The translations under genes were made by a program, and so were the position numbers. DNA of 64,000 bases, from positions 186,001 to 250,000 of the forward strand of contig NHNY01000011.1 in assembly GCA_002786065.1 (NCBI GenBank), read 5' to 3'. Below are positions 12,353 to 23,645 of the stretch, piece after piece; within the stretch, counting starts at the first letter, position 1, and every line of letters begins with the position of its first letter. This DNA is from Microcyclospora pomicola. Lineage: Eukaryota; Ascomycota; Dothideomycetes; Capnodiales. The notes beneath the pieces are model-generated. The model searched no databases. It had not been told where the DNA came from and worked only from the letters and a program-made list of their open reading frames with translations.

Positions 12353-13586
12353 CTACCACTCGCGATATCCCCCGTCTTTCCCCACGAACCCTTGCACCGG
12401 CCAACTCGTCGCTGTCCGCGAGACCTCTCTGACCAGCTCCTCGTTGATCTCGATCCCCAGCCCCGGGCCCATCAGGTTCTCCACAAACCCATCCTTGACC
12501 GCGAAGACCTCTGGATTTCGCACATAGCTATGGATATCGAAGTCGCCCGCGGCGACGTTATAATGGATCCCTAGGCTCATCTCCTGGATCGTGTGGTTGG
12601 GCGTGGACGTGCCGATCTGCAGACATGCCGCGAGCGCGATGGGGCCCAGCGGGCAATGCGGTGCCACGGCGACGTCGTACGCTTCTGCCATGGACGCGAT
12701 GCGCCTCAGCTCGGAGATGCCGCCGCAGTGCGCGATGTCGGGCTGGATGACATCGACGCTGCGGTCCTCGAAGAAGCGCTTGAAGTCCCACCGCGAGTAC
12801 AGCCGCTCGCCCAGCGCGATCGGGCAGGTCGTCAACTTGGACAGCTGCTGGATGCCCTCCGGGTGCTCGGAGAGCAATGGCTCCTCGATGAACAGCGGGC
12901 CATGCGGCTCCAACGCCTTTGCCAGCTGCTTGGCCATCGGCTTGTGCAGGCGTCCATGGAAGTCGACCGCGGCATCCATGCCCAGCGCCTTGACGGTGTT
13001 GAGCCGCTCGACACTGCTTGCCAGCACATCCGGCGAATCCAGCCAGCCCACATCCTCCGTGGCGTTCATCTTGACTGCGCGAAACCCTTGCTCCCGTCGT
13101 CCCTTGGCCGCCGTCTCGACATCGCCCGGACGGTCCCCGCCGATCCACGCATACACCGCCACGCGCTCACGCACCTTGCCGCCCAGCAGCTGCCACACCG
13201 GCACGCCGAGCCGGCGCGCCTTCAGGTCCCACAGCGCGATGTCCAGCCCGCTGAGCGCGCTCATGAACACGGGCCCGCCGCGGTAGAACGACTGCCGCCA
13301 CGCCAGCTGCCACAGCGCCTCGATGTCGTCGGCCTCGAGCCCCAAGAAGCGCGTGCGGAAGCCATCCAGCGTACCCTCGACGGCTTCCGAGTGGCCTTCG
13401 AGCGTCGCTTCGCCCCAGCCCGTGTTGCAGGCGGTGTCGGTGATCTTCACGAAGAGCCACTGCAGGAAAGATGTGAGTCCTGTCGATGAGTGAGGGCGAA
13501 AGGGGGAGTGGGGGAAGTCAAGGAGAAAGAGAATGGCGTACTCTAGGCATGACGCGGAAATAACCGATGCTTGCTATGGGCGCCAT
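12353..13586 (-). CDS. dgoD: D-galactonate dehydratase (DgoD type, enolase superfamily)
   Basis: Exons 13586..13542 and 13459..12353 give 383 residues, against 382 for E. coli DgoD. The enzyme converts D-galactonate to 2-keto-3-deoxy-galactonate. The first exon encodes MAPIASIGYFRVMPR and joins WLFVKITDT, aligning with the bacterial start (ITTYRLPPRWMFLKIETD). Metal ligands are D181, E207 (FIEEP) and E233 (GER). The catalytic histidines are H183 (DFHGR) and H283 (APHCPLG), followed by E308 (IQEMSLG). These spacings match the bacterial enzyme exactly. The family is mainly bacterial; fungal L-galactonate dehydratase (LGD1) is a different branch, so acquisition by transfer and later gain of the 82-nt intron is possible. 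No kinase or aldolase of the pathway is adjacent. The exact substrate, galactonate or a related aldonate, is not proven by sequence. Confidence 0.9.
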
Positions 13587-14145
13587 GATAGAACTAGGGG
13601 AGGAAATTGACAAATCCCCAGATGCTGAGTTTTGATCTAATGAGATGTGATTGTAGTAGAAAGACTTCACTTGCCTCTTGAATGATAGATGGAATATCGC
13701 AATATTATCAATGCCCATATGCCGGGATGTGGGCTCCAAAGCTCAAGTGTTTCTGTGCGGTCACGGAGGGTTCGGTGTCAATGGTGCCTTGGTCTGTGCT
13801 CAACACCATCAACGCCCACATCGTCTCGACCTCCATTCTGCTGCGGCTATATCCCGGCATGCAACACGGAGAGATATGTGTTGGGTTGACTGTAGTAAAG
13901 GCTGAGATCGCTGTAATCCTCCACGAAGTGCTCGTCGTGAGTCATCTTGAGACACGCCTCTCCTAGGGTAACGTATACTTCGTTGTCCACATTCAATCCG
14001 TCTTCTGCTTCCAACACATCTTGACATGGTCAAATTCTGGATCTCACGAGCACTTCGAAGCCTTGCCCCAAAATATCCTCCTCCTAAACTGACAACATAC
14101 GACCTCCCCACATCTACCTCCCTCCCTCCCTCACATCTCATCACA
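13587..14145. other. Spacer between divergent dehydratase and phosphoesterase genes
   Basis: No gene supported. It holds both promoters. The right end is pyrimidine-rich (repeated ccctccctc before 14146), as is common before fungal start codons. Confidence 0.5.
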
Positions 14146-15193
14146 ATGTCCACCCCTCCGCCCTCCAAACTCCGCATCATCTGCATCTCGGACACGCACA
14201 ACTACGCGCCAGGCGAGGGCTACACGCTCCCGCCCGGCGACGTGCTGATCCACGCCGGCGACTTGACGAACCAAGGCAGCTATGACGAGCTCTCGCGAGC
14301 GGTGCGGTGGCTGGAGGGATTGAAGGGGTTTGGGGCGAAGATTGTGGTTGCTGGTAAGGAGCCTTTTTCTTTTGGTTTCGTCAGTTCTTCAGTGTGGACC
14401 TATGGAGGAAGACTCGGGGAGGGAGTGTTGGCTGTGTGGTAGGACGTGGGTGAGGTGGTAGGAGAAAGTGTGAACACTAAAGCAATATCTTTCGATCACA
14501 GGGAATCACGATCTCTCACTTGATGAGGCGTACAACACAAGCAAGCATGCAACAGGCTGGACCGTCCAGTCCGAGCGTGTGGAGGAATGTCAACAGCTGC
14601 TGGCGAGCGCAGGGATCACATATCTACAACATGCAGCGGCGCGGGTGGAGGTGGTGGGGAAGGGGGTGGAGTTGCGTGTGTTTGGTTCGCCGTTCTCGCC
14701 GGATCGTGGAGGCAAGAATTGGGCGTTTCAGTATGCAGTCGAGAAGGCAGAGGAGATCTGGAGAGCGGTACCGGATGACATTGATGTGTTGATTACGCAT
14801 GCGCCGGCTGCTGAGTTGAGAGATGTGAGCGAGCATTGGAAGGAGGGCGGGTGTGCGGCGCTTCGAGATGTGCTGCGACGCGTGAGGCCGGCGTTGCATG
14901 TGTGCGGGCATTGCCATCAAGGGAGAGGCGTGGAGATTGTGAGATGGGGAGTTGATGATGAGGACGATGTGGTGGAAGTATGGCAGGATCCGGGAGTGGA
15001 CAACAAGAAACAGTCGCTGTTGGATTTGACAGGGAGAAGAAGCGGACACGCTCTGGTGAAAGGTGAAGAGACTGCTATCATCAATGCAAGTATTATGGCG
15101 AACAGCTGGGGAAAGGGAGGGAAAGCATTCAACAAACCCATTGTCGTGGACATTGATGTTGCTGACGTCGGTAGCTCATTTCCATCCATATGA
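14146..15193 (+). CDS. Calcineurin-like metallophosphoesterase (UPF0046/MPPED type)
   Basis: Exons 14146..14353 and 14502..15193 give 299 residues. The dinuclear metal site is complete: ISDTHN (DxH), GDVLIHAGDLTN, AGNHD, THAP and GHCHQGRG. The order and spacing match the small cytosolic metallophosphoesterases related to UPF0046 and vertebrate MPPED1/2, whose substrates are poorly known. The 148-nt intron splits the AGNHD motif, which is restored only by this splice. I prefer the ATG at 14146 because its context is good and it lies just before the beta strand that starts the domain. An in-frame ATG at 14026 would add 40 residues starting MVKFWISRALRSLAPK, which could be a targeting extension. 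The C-terminal part (about 255-299) is unlike the core. Confidence 0.88.
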
Positions 15194-18036
15194 ATGTCTT
15201 GAAGTGCGTCAGTACGTGCGAGATCTCACGCGAAACTCGATCGATCTTTCGAGGAGGCAGTACAACGCAGAGACTAGAGAAAGCTTCTCGGCGGACATGA
15301 AGAATGCATACTGGCTTGCACACCGCGGCTGAAGAATCCGAGCAGATCTTACATCGACAAAGCAGATGTAACGTGCCTACCCTGCAGCAGCATGTTACGG
15401 TGAAAATCCCATAGCTCGGGCTGATCCTGCCAGGTGCGGGAAATGTAGCCGGGATGGGTGGACGGCCAGCCTACCGGTATGGTGAAAGCGCATGAATCAA
15501 AGCTCTAACCGTCGCTCATGTATTCATGCCCATGGCTGCAAGGTGCTGACCCTAATCTACCCTTAGGCATGATCGGTGGCTTGCTGACCCTCGCAATGCA
15601 GTAGAGAAGCGCCGTGACGATATCGTCGTCGAATCACGGCCGTCCAGATAGAGTCTGGGGTTCGTGGCACCACAGGGAAGAGGTCTCCACACGTGATGGT
15701 GTTCATCCATCGACGAGTGGGTACAAGTACATGCAGCTCCGGCAGCAGCTGCACGAGCGTGCTGCAGAAACGAGCCTACTGAGATTACACGACACGTTGT
15801 TCGCATATGGAGAATGACGGACAGGATCGGCTGCAGGTGGTACCTGAACATTGTCAGCGCGCAGGGAAGCTGGTCCTGGGCGTGCTGTATTTCGCCATGA
15901 TCGGCTCGGTGGGATGTGTGATGGTGCCACGTACATCCAATACAGATCCTGGTGGTGTGCTGGGGTGTGAAGCTTCTCATCCAAAGCTAGAGTTGGGCGC
16001 GGAAGATGCGATGTGATGTCTTGTGAGCATGTTACGGTACTGAATGACGAGCAGTCTGTCATGGACCGACTACGGAGTGACTACCGCGTAGGCTAAGGTA
16101 AGAAGTGGTCATATGCCAGCAACCGACTTTGAGTATTCACAATGAGCCTTGATCGATGATAGCGTGATGATCCGTACATGGTAGGTCATTCTTGTAAGAC
16201 ACAAGTAGCGAGGAACAGCAGGGATGAGCACGGCGTTTCAAGCACGCCTACAGTGCTACCCCGCTCCCCATGCCATAGCACTCACGACTGTAAAGTGATA
16301 CATCTGCAATCCCACCAGCGAGATCTGCCAATAGTGTATCCTCTGACCAGTAGAGGAGGCAATCAGTCGGGGGCCGGCGACGTGGTATCGCCAATCGTCG
16401 TACTGTGACGGCTGAGTATATGTACTGTCGTGGGTGAGCGCTACAGCTTGCCAGGTTGGCCGGAGACTCATTGGCTGTCGACGCGCCCGGACGAGAATCG
16501 GCGCAGTGAAGTAACTAAGGTAGCGGGTCAGGTTGCATGGAAGATACCTACCTTAGGTGGTCGTGGGATGGCGGTGATGAGGTGAGCAGAGGCGGTGGGA
16601 GCGACGCGCGGTAATCACTCTACGCACTGCCTGGTGGTTAGAGTAGGTATTGTTTGTTGTCCCCTACACTACTACTGTTCTGATGGGACATCCATCTCGT
16701 CTCGTACTGATCGGATCCCAATGCCCGATCCACTCCGTACGTGGCCGTCCTTGCAAGTATGGGCCGAGAATGAGGCAGCGAGTCATGTCGGAACCCGAAC
16801 GCCCCTGCCAATCGTGCCCATGTTCGGAGCGAGAGTCAGGACGGTGATGTGTTTGCGGCGGGCTGCTGCAGACTACTGCAACCGCATCGACGTGGAAAAG
16901 TGAATTAGCGTAGCCACTCTTCCCACGACCAACATCTCGATCCTCTTCGCTTTCTCCTCCCTCCCATCCCGCGGGCGCACTGGATCCCTCGACGATGTGA
17001 CCAGAAGCGTGTGGATCCGGCTCGCGGCGTCTATGCATGCCAGCCTGGGCACAATTCACCCCATTTGGCTGTCCACTTGCATGTCAGGTCACTTCAAGTT
17101 ACTGCGCTGCTCTGCTACTGTATGCTATGCCATGCTATGCCATTCACGGGTCCGGCCATGTACATCCTCGACTGGTACCGTAAGTGACTGCGCAACGCCA
17201 AGCTCCTCTTCGGCGTTGCTAATCTTTCTCTCCATCTCGATAATGATTCTCCTCGTCATCTTCCTCCGTCTCCCAGTCTCCCTCCTGTTCGATCTTCTCG
17301 AGTGCCCTCTTTGCTAGCTGCCCCCTCGTCGACTTACTGTCACGTCTCGCCACTTGGATTGCAACATATAGCAATTCCCCGGTCGAGACATTGGGCACGT
17401 CCACTCCCAGAACATACTCCACCTTCCGGCAGTGTCACCAGACGAGCGATCCAGCCAGCCTGCATCGCCTCATTCGTATCTACATCCTTTAATCGATTCT
17501 ACTTCATCAGCACGTGTCTTCACACCACATCAGACGCTCATTCTCCTTCAACATCCTCTCGCCACCGATTGCCAGATTGCCTCAGGTAGAGAGCGAGGCA
17601 CTTATTACTCGGCGTGTCGGCTTGTGCGGATCTCTCCTTCGTCTGACCTCATCTGGCTTGGCGGCTCGTCCCGCTGACACAGCCATCCTTCATCTCGACT
17701 TCTCCATCCTGCGGTGAAAGCCTTTACTTCACTTACCAAGTCGCTGCCACTTGGCGCACCTTACATTCCCTTTGTCTGTCGTTGTCCGGAGCGACTTGAG
17801 GCCGCGGTGATCATTGTGGCTCAGTCGCAGTGAGTGTCGCCACTCGACCTTACACACCGCTCGGGATCACAGTACCGACTTGCGCTTCTTCCTGCATTAC
17901 ATCTACACACCGCTATATTATAATCAACCTCACCCGGGACCTTACACCGAGCCGCACTGATTCCACTCCACTGTGAAGTCAGGACCTCCCGGCAATACTT
18001 CTGTCTCGACTCACTCTTCTGGCCAACCACTCAACC
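15194..18036. other. 2.8-kb gene-free region before the J-domain gene
   Basis: No frame looks like a real protein. Contents I can name: TAAGGTA/CTAAGGTAG motifs near 16093 and 16515, ACCTTAGGT at 16550-16558, and a two-copy 10-bp repeat at 17122-17141. The final 700 bases are C/T-rich and probably the promoter and leader of the J-domain gene. Confidence 0.5.
17122..17141. repeat. Two-copy 10-bp direct repeat
   Basis: Two tandem copies of atgctatgcc in the spacer upstream of the J-domain gene. Confidence 0.6.
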
Positions 18037-20049
18037 ATGGACTCACCTCTTCCACCCGATCCCTACCTGGCACTTGGGGTGGCGAAAGACGCAGGCGCCG
18101 GTGCCATCAAGACACAATATCGAAAACTCGTTCTCAAATTCCATCCAGACAAGGTCAAGGATGAAACGCAGAAGAAGGCCGCAGCGGACGAGTTCCACAA
18201 AATCCAAACAGCATACGAAATCATCGGTGACGAAGACAAGCGCCAGCGTTATGATGCGCAAGTCAAGTTGTTCGACCTGCGCAAGGATGTAATGGGCAGG
18301 AGCGGATCCGAGAGAGGGACCACAGGCTACAACATGTCAAGAGAGTCCAAACCTGCGGCGGACTATCATGCACGGGGGTCAGATCGTGTATCTCCCATGT
18401 ACGAAGAGCGCCGTCCGGCCTATGCAGCACCAGACTACTTCGACCAAGCACCCAGACCCGCTTACCGCAAGGACACAGACGATACATACGAGCGTTCTGC
18501 AAGATATCAATCATCGAGAGAGGAGAGGCCGAAACCAACAACCAAGACCAGCAAAGAATCCGAACGGTCTTCTCGCAAGGAAAAGAGCAAGAGGACCGAT
18601 AAAGACATCAAGCGTGAACGGGATCGCAAGCCCGCTCCTGCGAGAGTGGAGATCGTTTCCGATGCCAGCAGCTCCGAAGATGAGTACGAGAGAGCTGCCA
18701 GGCGGCGAGAGCCTGGAGCACGAGAACGTTTGGAAGAGGAGCAAAAGCGCGTCAAGGAGCAGTTCTGGGCTCAAGCTGCGAGGCAAAAGGAGGAAGCAGA
18801 TCGGGGGCACTACTCTGATGAGCGGACGAAGAAGATGTTCTCGCAGCATGCACAGGCCTTTGACGCCATTCGGAGTGGGAGCAAACGTCAAGAGCCGGTC
18901 ACACGACCAACGCCGTCCCGAACGACTTCTTCCAAGGACAACTGGAAGACTGCATTTGCCAAGGTCAGACTCAACGCTGATAGGCCTGATCTCTCTCGTC
19001 GTGAGTCGACCAGGTCTCGGCCATCGACTCGTGATACGGAGGCGCGCCGACCGGCCACGCGCGATTATGACCGCCGCACAAGTGATGAATTCACCGATGA
19101 GCCACGTGATCCGCGAAAGCCAGGATTGAGCACTGCAAAATCATCCCCTGTGGACATCCGGATACCGATCGAGATCCGGTCGCCGATGGAGAAGCCGCGC
19201 TCCCAATCGGTTCAGATGGAGAAGGACGATCTTCCACAGCCAACGATGAGGCGTGCTGAAACCATGCCGATGCAATCGAGTTCAGATCGCGAGCGGGAGC
19301 GGGAAAGGGATTCTCGGAAAGTCAAAGATGCACATGTGCCCCAACGGAGTTCAGGGTTGCGTCAGACCGAGTTCCCGCAGGGCATGCCTACCCCGTCAGC
19401 AAGTCCCGAGTATGCTGCCGCGGCGCAGGATCCCGGCACTTACTATCGCTACCAGACTCAATACGCCGATGACAACGAATATCCTACGCCGGATGGCTTC
19501 AAGACCAACGAGGTTCGTCCACAAGGCAAACCCAGAAGAGCTGCGCGTAGTCCATCACCACCACGTGAACGAGAGCGAGAAGTGCGCGAGACACGACCAG
19601 ATTCGCGAGATGTCAGGGAAGCGCGCGATTCCGGCCGTGAAAAGGCTCGAGCAGCATCCGCCAGATATGCACAGCCATCATCTCACGCCCCTGTTATGCC
19701 GCCGCGGACTACAAGCACTTCCTACGTCTATAATGAGGGCCGTAATGTCGATGCTTACACCCGCCCGGCACCTGTTCGCGAGAACAGTGTCAGAGGTGAT
19801 CATCTTTATGGTGAGCTGCCCAGCGGTCGAGATCTGCCTCCAACGCGATCGCCAAAGGTGTCTAGCAAATACTCCCCGCCGCTCGACGCAGACTACCGAT
19901 CGTCCACGGCTGCATATCGGACACGTCTCCCAGAGGACACGAGGTCGAGTAAACCAGCCTACACGTACTCTCGGCGGCCGCCGAGCGAAGTGCGGCCCTC
20001 GTACACAAGCAGGGCCAGTAGCAACGCATATCCCATCCCCACTCGGTAA
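18037..20049 (+). CDS. J-domain (DnaJ/Hsp40 class C) protein with long charged tail
   Basis: A single exon of 670 residues. The J domain covers about residues 8-75 (DPYLALGV, then YRKLVLKFHPDKVKDE); the HPD motif that stimulates Hsp70 ATPase is H36-P37-D38. There is no G/F region, zinc finger or C-terminal client domain, so it is class C. Residues 80-670 are strongly charged and low in complexity: many RE, ER and RD pairs, SRK and SSSEDE tracts, PPRERERE, and SP sites. The SR/RE/RD character recalls spliceosome-linked J proteins such as Cwf23/DNAJC17, but no RNA-recognition motif is visible, so a nuclear RNA role is only an inference. A run of about ten E/R alternations lies near residues 418-424. 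Confidence 0.9.
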   Translation: MDSPLPPDPYLALGVAKDAGAGAIKTQYRKLVLKFHPDKVKDETQKKAAADEFHKIQTAYEIIGDEDKRQRYDAQVKLFDLRKDVMGRSGSERGTTGYNMSRESKPAADYHARGSDRVSPMYEERRPAYAAPDYFDQAPRPAYRKDTDDTYERSARYQSSREERPKPTTKTSKESERSSRKEKSKRTDKDIKRERDRKPAPARVEIVSDASSSEDEYERAARRREPGARERLEEEQKRVKEQFWAQAARQKEEADRGHYSDERTKKMFSQHAQAFDAIRSGSKRQEPVTRPTPSRTTSSKDNWKTAFAKVRLNADRPDLSRRESTRSRPSTRDTEARRPATRDYDRRTSDEFTDEPRDPRKPGLSTAKSSPVDIRIPIEIRSPMEKPRSQSVQMEKDDLPQPTMRRAETMPMQSSSDRERERERDSRKVKDAHVPQRSSGLRQTEFPQGMPTPSASPEYAAAAQDPGTYYRYQTQYADDNEYPTPDGFKTNEVRPQGKPRRAARSPSPPREREREVRETRPDSRDVREARDSGREKARAASARYAQPSSHAPVMPPRTTSTSYVYNEGRNVDAYTRPAPVRENSVRGDHLYGELPSGRDLPPTRSPKVSSKYSPPLDADYRSSTAAYRTRLPEDTRSSKPAYTYSRRPPSEVRPSYTSRASSNAYPIPTR

Positions 20050-20889
20050 TCACGATGTCGTCTATCGTTAGTATGACGACATCATGCTGGACGGTTTGGA
20101 CGTCTTTGTTCATGATTTGTATATATGGCGTTGGTAATGTGCAACGACGCATACGGATTTGAAACGGATGCATGGTGAACTCCTGATGCGTTTCTGCTCG
20201 GAGCTATGTAGATCTTGTACGCTGTACAGAAACTGGCGCATTGCGCTGGCATCATCTTTCCGCAATCTTTCTGTTTCCCTGTAGTGCGACGTCGCGTTGT
20301 ACTGCAGTCCTCAGCTGACTGTAAGGTTGTTGAGTCTCTTGTCTTGCTACGTGTGTACCTGTTGAAGTATAGATCCGGTGCTGTCTCCTGGTATAGGTAT
20401 GGTCGATAGATAATTACTTTGTATATACGTAACAAGATCCGCGCGACCGCCATGTGGATTGTACCTACCTTATTATCAGATAGCCATCCTGCCTTATCAT
20501 CAAACTAAATTCGTTGGTTTCACCTTGTACAATTCTGCTCTGACCTGAACCCTCGAACCTCTTGCACTCTTGCTAAGTGACTACATGCACTGATTCAACC
20601 CACCTAACGCGTAGGATTAAATGCCTCTGGCTTGAAGGAAGCCTTGTTGGCTCGCAACAGTGATTGGAGGCATGCTCACGCACGTTGCGATGGCAAATGC
20701 TATCGGTCCTGGCGGTTATCAACTGACCTGCTGTCAGACCTGCTGTGCCACATGCACGCACCCTTACATCCTGATGGTTCTCCCAGATCACGGCATTCTG
20801 CACTTCCTTTCCAATCTGTTCTGTTATCATTCATCTTTGCGTAAGGAGCCTCTTACTTGGCTGATACCAAACATCGCAGGAGGCTTCTG
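20050..20889. other. Spacer between J-domain and F-box-like genes
   Basis: No gene seen. It starts with the 3' untranslated region of the J-domain gene. The bases just before 20890 end in cgcag, which could be a splice acceptor in the leader of the next gene. Confidence 0.45.
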
Positions 20890-22167
20890 ATGGCAAGCCA
20901 CCTGGAAGATTTGCCAGTCGAGCTGGCCGAAGCTGTAGCCTGTCTCCTCAACCTCCACGCTATCTGCTCTCTCCGAAGCACTTGCAGGTCACTGGCTGCC
21001 AAATGCTCAACCGGCTGCTTCAGATCATACCTTGGAGTGAAGACCTTGCACTTGGAGACTCGGCCGCTGCAGACAGCTGAACAAGCTCTGCAGAGCCCGG
21101 TCTTGTCTGCATCTTTACGTGCTCTCACAGTTGTGGGAATTGCAATGGACGCAGATCCCGTACGATGTTGTGAGGATCGCAATGAACTCACGCTGCAGCT
21201 TGTTCATGTGTTTACAATATTGAGAGCTGGCTTGAGAAAAGGACAATTGCAGTCGCTGCGATTGGATGTTCTCGCCTCGACCGATGTGAACGACGCGGAA
21301 GGGCAATTCTGGAGTGGCCGCATCGCCAGAGCTATAGATACAGTTCAAGTGTCGTGCGTAGCTCTGCAGCAGAGCGGACTCTTCATGGAAAGACTGGACC
21401 TATTTTCAAGGGCCAGTAACAAGGACAAATGCTGGAGTCTGCCCATCAACCATGTTTTTCTCCTAACAGAAGCTCGACCCTTACAAACGTGTTTCAGCCA
21501 CGTCAAGCAACTTTCAATGAGCCTGTCTCACACCTTCGCACTCAATGATGGTGAAGGTACCGCCAGTGATTCGGCAGCAATAAGAAGCCACCACATTACC
21601 TCATTGTTTGATCTTTTCCAAATGCTGCCCAGTGTTGAAGAGCTGGATTTACATTGGTACAACCTCAGGCATCACACACTCACTGACATGGATAAGCAAG
21701 ACGAAAGATTTTTCGACATCTGTCACCAGGCCATTCTTTTACCGAGGCTGCGAAAGTGTGCACTTCGCGGCATGAGCATGTCTATGAATGCCCTCCTTGG
21801 CTTCATGAATCAACATCACATACGAAATCTCACGCTGCAGGACATCCACCTACATGATGGTACATGGAGGCCAATCATTGACGTTCTTACGCGCTCGAAC
21901 AACAGCTTCGAGTATTTTCACCTGGACGACCTCAGGCAATGTGATAACGAAGGTTACGATCATGTTCATTACAAAATTCCCGGCAAGCCTAAATTTCCAA
22001 CCAAGGGTGGTACTGTTGGTCCAAGCGAGGTAATTCGTCAAGGGGTCGAAGTGCAGCAAGAGCTGGAATATAGATTTCCAAGAGGAAGGCCCTTGGGCAG
22101 TGGAGACAACCAGCGGTGGTATCATGGGAAGTTGGATCTTTATGGTCCTCCTCACGGGTCTTTGTGA
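20890..22167 (+). CDS. F-box-like protein of unknown target
   Basis: 425 residues in one exon. The N terminus (HLEDLPVELAEAVACLLNL, then SLRSTCRSLAAKC) is a short F-box-like motif that would bind Skp1 in an SCF ubiquitin ligase. The rest has irregular leucine-rich helices and strands and looks like the fast-evolving fungal F-box proteins that recognise unknown partners. The frame remains open 33 bases upstream of the chosen ATG but has no earlier ATG. Codon use and an uninterrupted 1.3-kb frame support it as real. A second F-box-like gene lies at 35893-37631 on the other strand; the two are not close copies. Confidence 0.75.
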   Translation: MASHLEDLPVELAEAVACLLNLHAICSLRSTCRSLAAKCSTGCFRSYLGVKTLHLETRPLQTAEQALQSPVLSASLRALTVVGIAMDADPVRCCEDRNELTLQLVHVFTILRAGLRKGQLQSLRLDVLASTDVNDAEGQFWSGRIARAIDTVQVSCVALQQSGLFMERLDLFSRASNKDKCWSLPINHVFLLTEARPLQTCFSHVKQLSMSLSHTFALNDGEGTASDSAAIRSHHITSLFDLFQMLPSVEELDLHWYNLRHHTLTDMDKQDERFFDICHQAILLPRLRKCALRGMSMSMNALLGFMNQHHIRNLTLQDIHLHDGTWRPIIDVLTRSNNSFEYFHLDDLRQCDNEGYDHVHYKIPGKPKFPTKGGTVGPSEVIRQGVEVQQELEYRFPRGRPLGSGDNQRWYHGKLDLYGPPHGSL

Positions 22168-22832
22168 CATGTACGCACGTATCAGGACATGTATGCCAGA
22201 CTAGGCGTTGTTGCTATCAATTTTTGTACAGTTTATGCCGACATGATAACATCAGGTGGCGCGGCGGCCGCACAACGGTGTGTTGATTCGTTGTATACTT
22301 ACTTTCTACATCCATCGAATGTAGATGGCCAAGATTGGTCCTACGATCAAACAAACCTCCGACCTTCCTGCAATTGTGGCACGAACTGCAAGACGCATTC
22401 CAACCTTCACGTAGTACCTTATCTTTCCATTGACAACCTCAAGAAAGAAGGCTTCCAATTTTCATTAGCGTATCCCAGGGTGCAGGAATGAGAACCTAGG
22501 ATCAGTATTCATGCAAGACACTCGGCTAGATGATGATCGTCTCGGCTGTACGGCTTTTCCAGCTTCACCTTGATGCGGCTTCTTGCGGATGACTCCATTT
22601 TCACGTACGAGGAACACCTAGTCGGACTGGGCACTTTCCTTTCGAGATATTCGAGTTCTGGCTTGGAGTTGTTGCATAGCACAACCAATATCTTACCTCA
22701 TTTACATTTCCAGACGTAAGCTGGTCATCTCGATCTCATAGTAGTGCAGGAACAGCTGTTTGACAACTACCACCATAGAGTTCCCAACCTTCCAAGCCTG
22801 ACGTCCATACATCAGCATAGCAAGACCACGCC
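22168..22832. other. Spacer between F-box-like and GST genes
   Basis: A 100-residue frame at 22189-22491 has no recognisable content and I do not call it. The right end is the GST promoter. Confidence 0.45.
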
Positions 22833-23645
22833 ATGGCCTCAGCACCAGCCTCCAAGAAGCAACGCACGCATCCTCAATATGAGCTGCTCTACCACCCAGG
22901 CATCCCCGGCCGCGGCGAGTTCATCCGCCTGGCCTTCGAAGCCGCCGGCGTCGCCTACACCGACGTGGCCAACGAGCAACCCGACGGCTACGACACCGTC
23001 AAGACCATCTGCATGAATCAAGACCTCTCCAGCGGCGAAGGCAACCCGCCTGTCTTCTCGCCACCGGCCTTGCGCATCCCCGCCGCCGGCCGCGATGGCC
23101 AGCAAGCGCTAATCATCCATCAAACCCCCTCCATCTTAACCTACCTCGGCGAGAAATTGGACCTTGTGCCTGCAGACGAAGCCGGCCGGTGCTATGTGCA
23201 GCAGCTCACGCTGACGGCGCTGGACTTCAACAACGAAGTTCACGACACACACCACCCGATCGCGGTGATGAAGTACTACGAGGACCAGAAGGACGAGGCG
23301 CTCGCCAAAGCCGCTGACGTGCGAGAAAATCGCCTGCCGAAGTATTTCTCCTACTTCCAGCGGACATTGAAATTCAATCAGGAGTCGCAGGGCGGCGAGG
23401 GAAAGTTCCTCGTCGGGAGTCAGTTAACGTACGCGGATACGACGCTGTGGCAGGTGTTGGATGGGCTGTTCTATGCGTTTCCGCGGGAGATGGAGGCGAG
23501 GAAGAAGGAGTTTGAGCTGTTATTGGAGGGGTTCTATGGGAGTGTGCGAGAGCAGGAAGGGGTCAAAGGTTATTTGGGGAGTGAGCGCAGATTGAAGTAT
23601 AGTATGGGCGTCTTTAGGCATTATCCTGAGTTGGACAGGCAGTGA
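22833..23645 (+). CDS. Glutathione S-transferase (sigma/mu-like)
   Basis: 270 residues in a single exon. The N-terminal thioredoxin-like domain (about 15-120) begins YELLYHPGIPGRGEFIRLAF, the sigma/mu-class signature with a candidate catalytic tyrosine. It carries the glutathione-binding QTPSILTYLG motif (the usual Q-S/T-x-x-I). A helical C-terminal domain (about 130-260) follows, containing FLVGSQLTYADTTLWQVL, the conserved N-capping/ADT element. It would conjugate glutathione to electrophiles in the cytosol. There is an insertion (NQDLSSGEGNPPVFSPPALRI) between the strands before the glutathione motif. The physiological substrate cannot be told. It is unrelated in subclass to the GST at 32952-33676. 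Confidence 0.9.
   Translation: MASAPASKKQRTHPQYELLYHPGIPGRGEFIRLAFEAAGVAYTDVANEQPDGYDTVKTICMNQDLSSGEGNPPVFSPPALRIPAAGRDGQQALIIHQTPSILTYLGEKLDLVPADEAGRCYVQQLTLTALDFNNEVHDTHHPIAVMKYYEDQKDEALAKAADVRENRLPKYFSYFQRTLKFNQESQGGEGKFLVGSQLTYADTTLWQVLDGLFYAFPREMEARKKEFELLLEGFYGSVREQEGVKGYLGSERRLKYSMGVFRHYPELDRQ

Noticed and set aside
12593-13489. 298-codon plus-strand frame across the dehydratase
   Set aside because: It arises from the GC-rich third positions of the real gene on the other strand; no family content.
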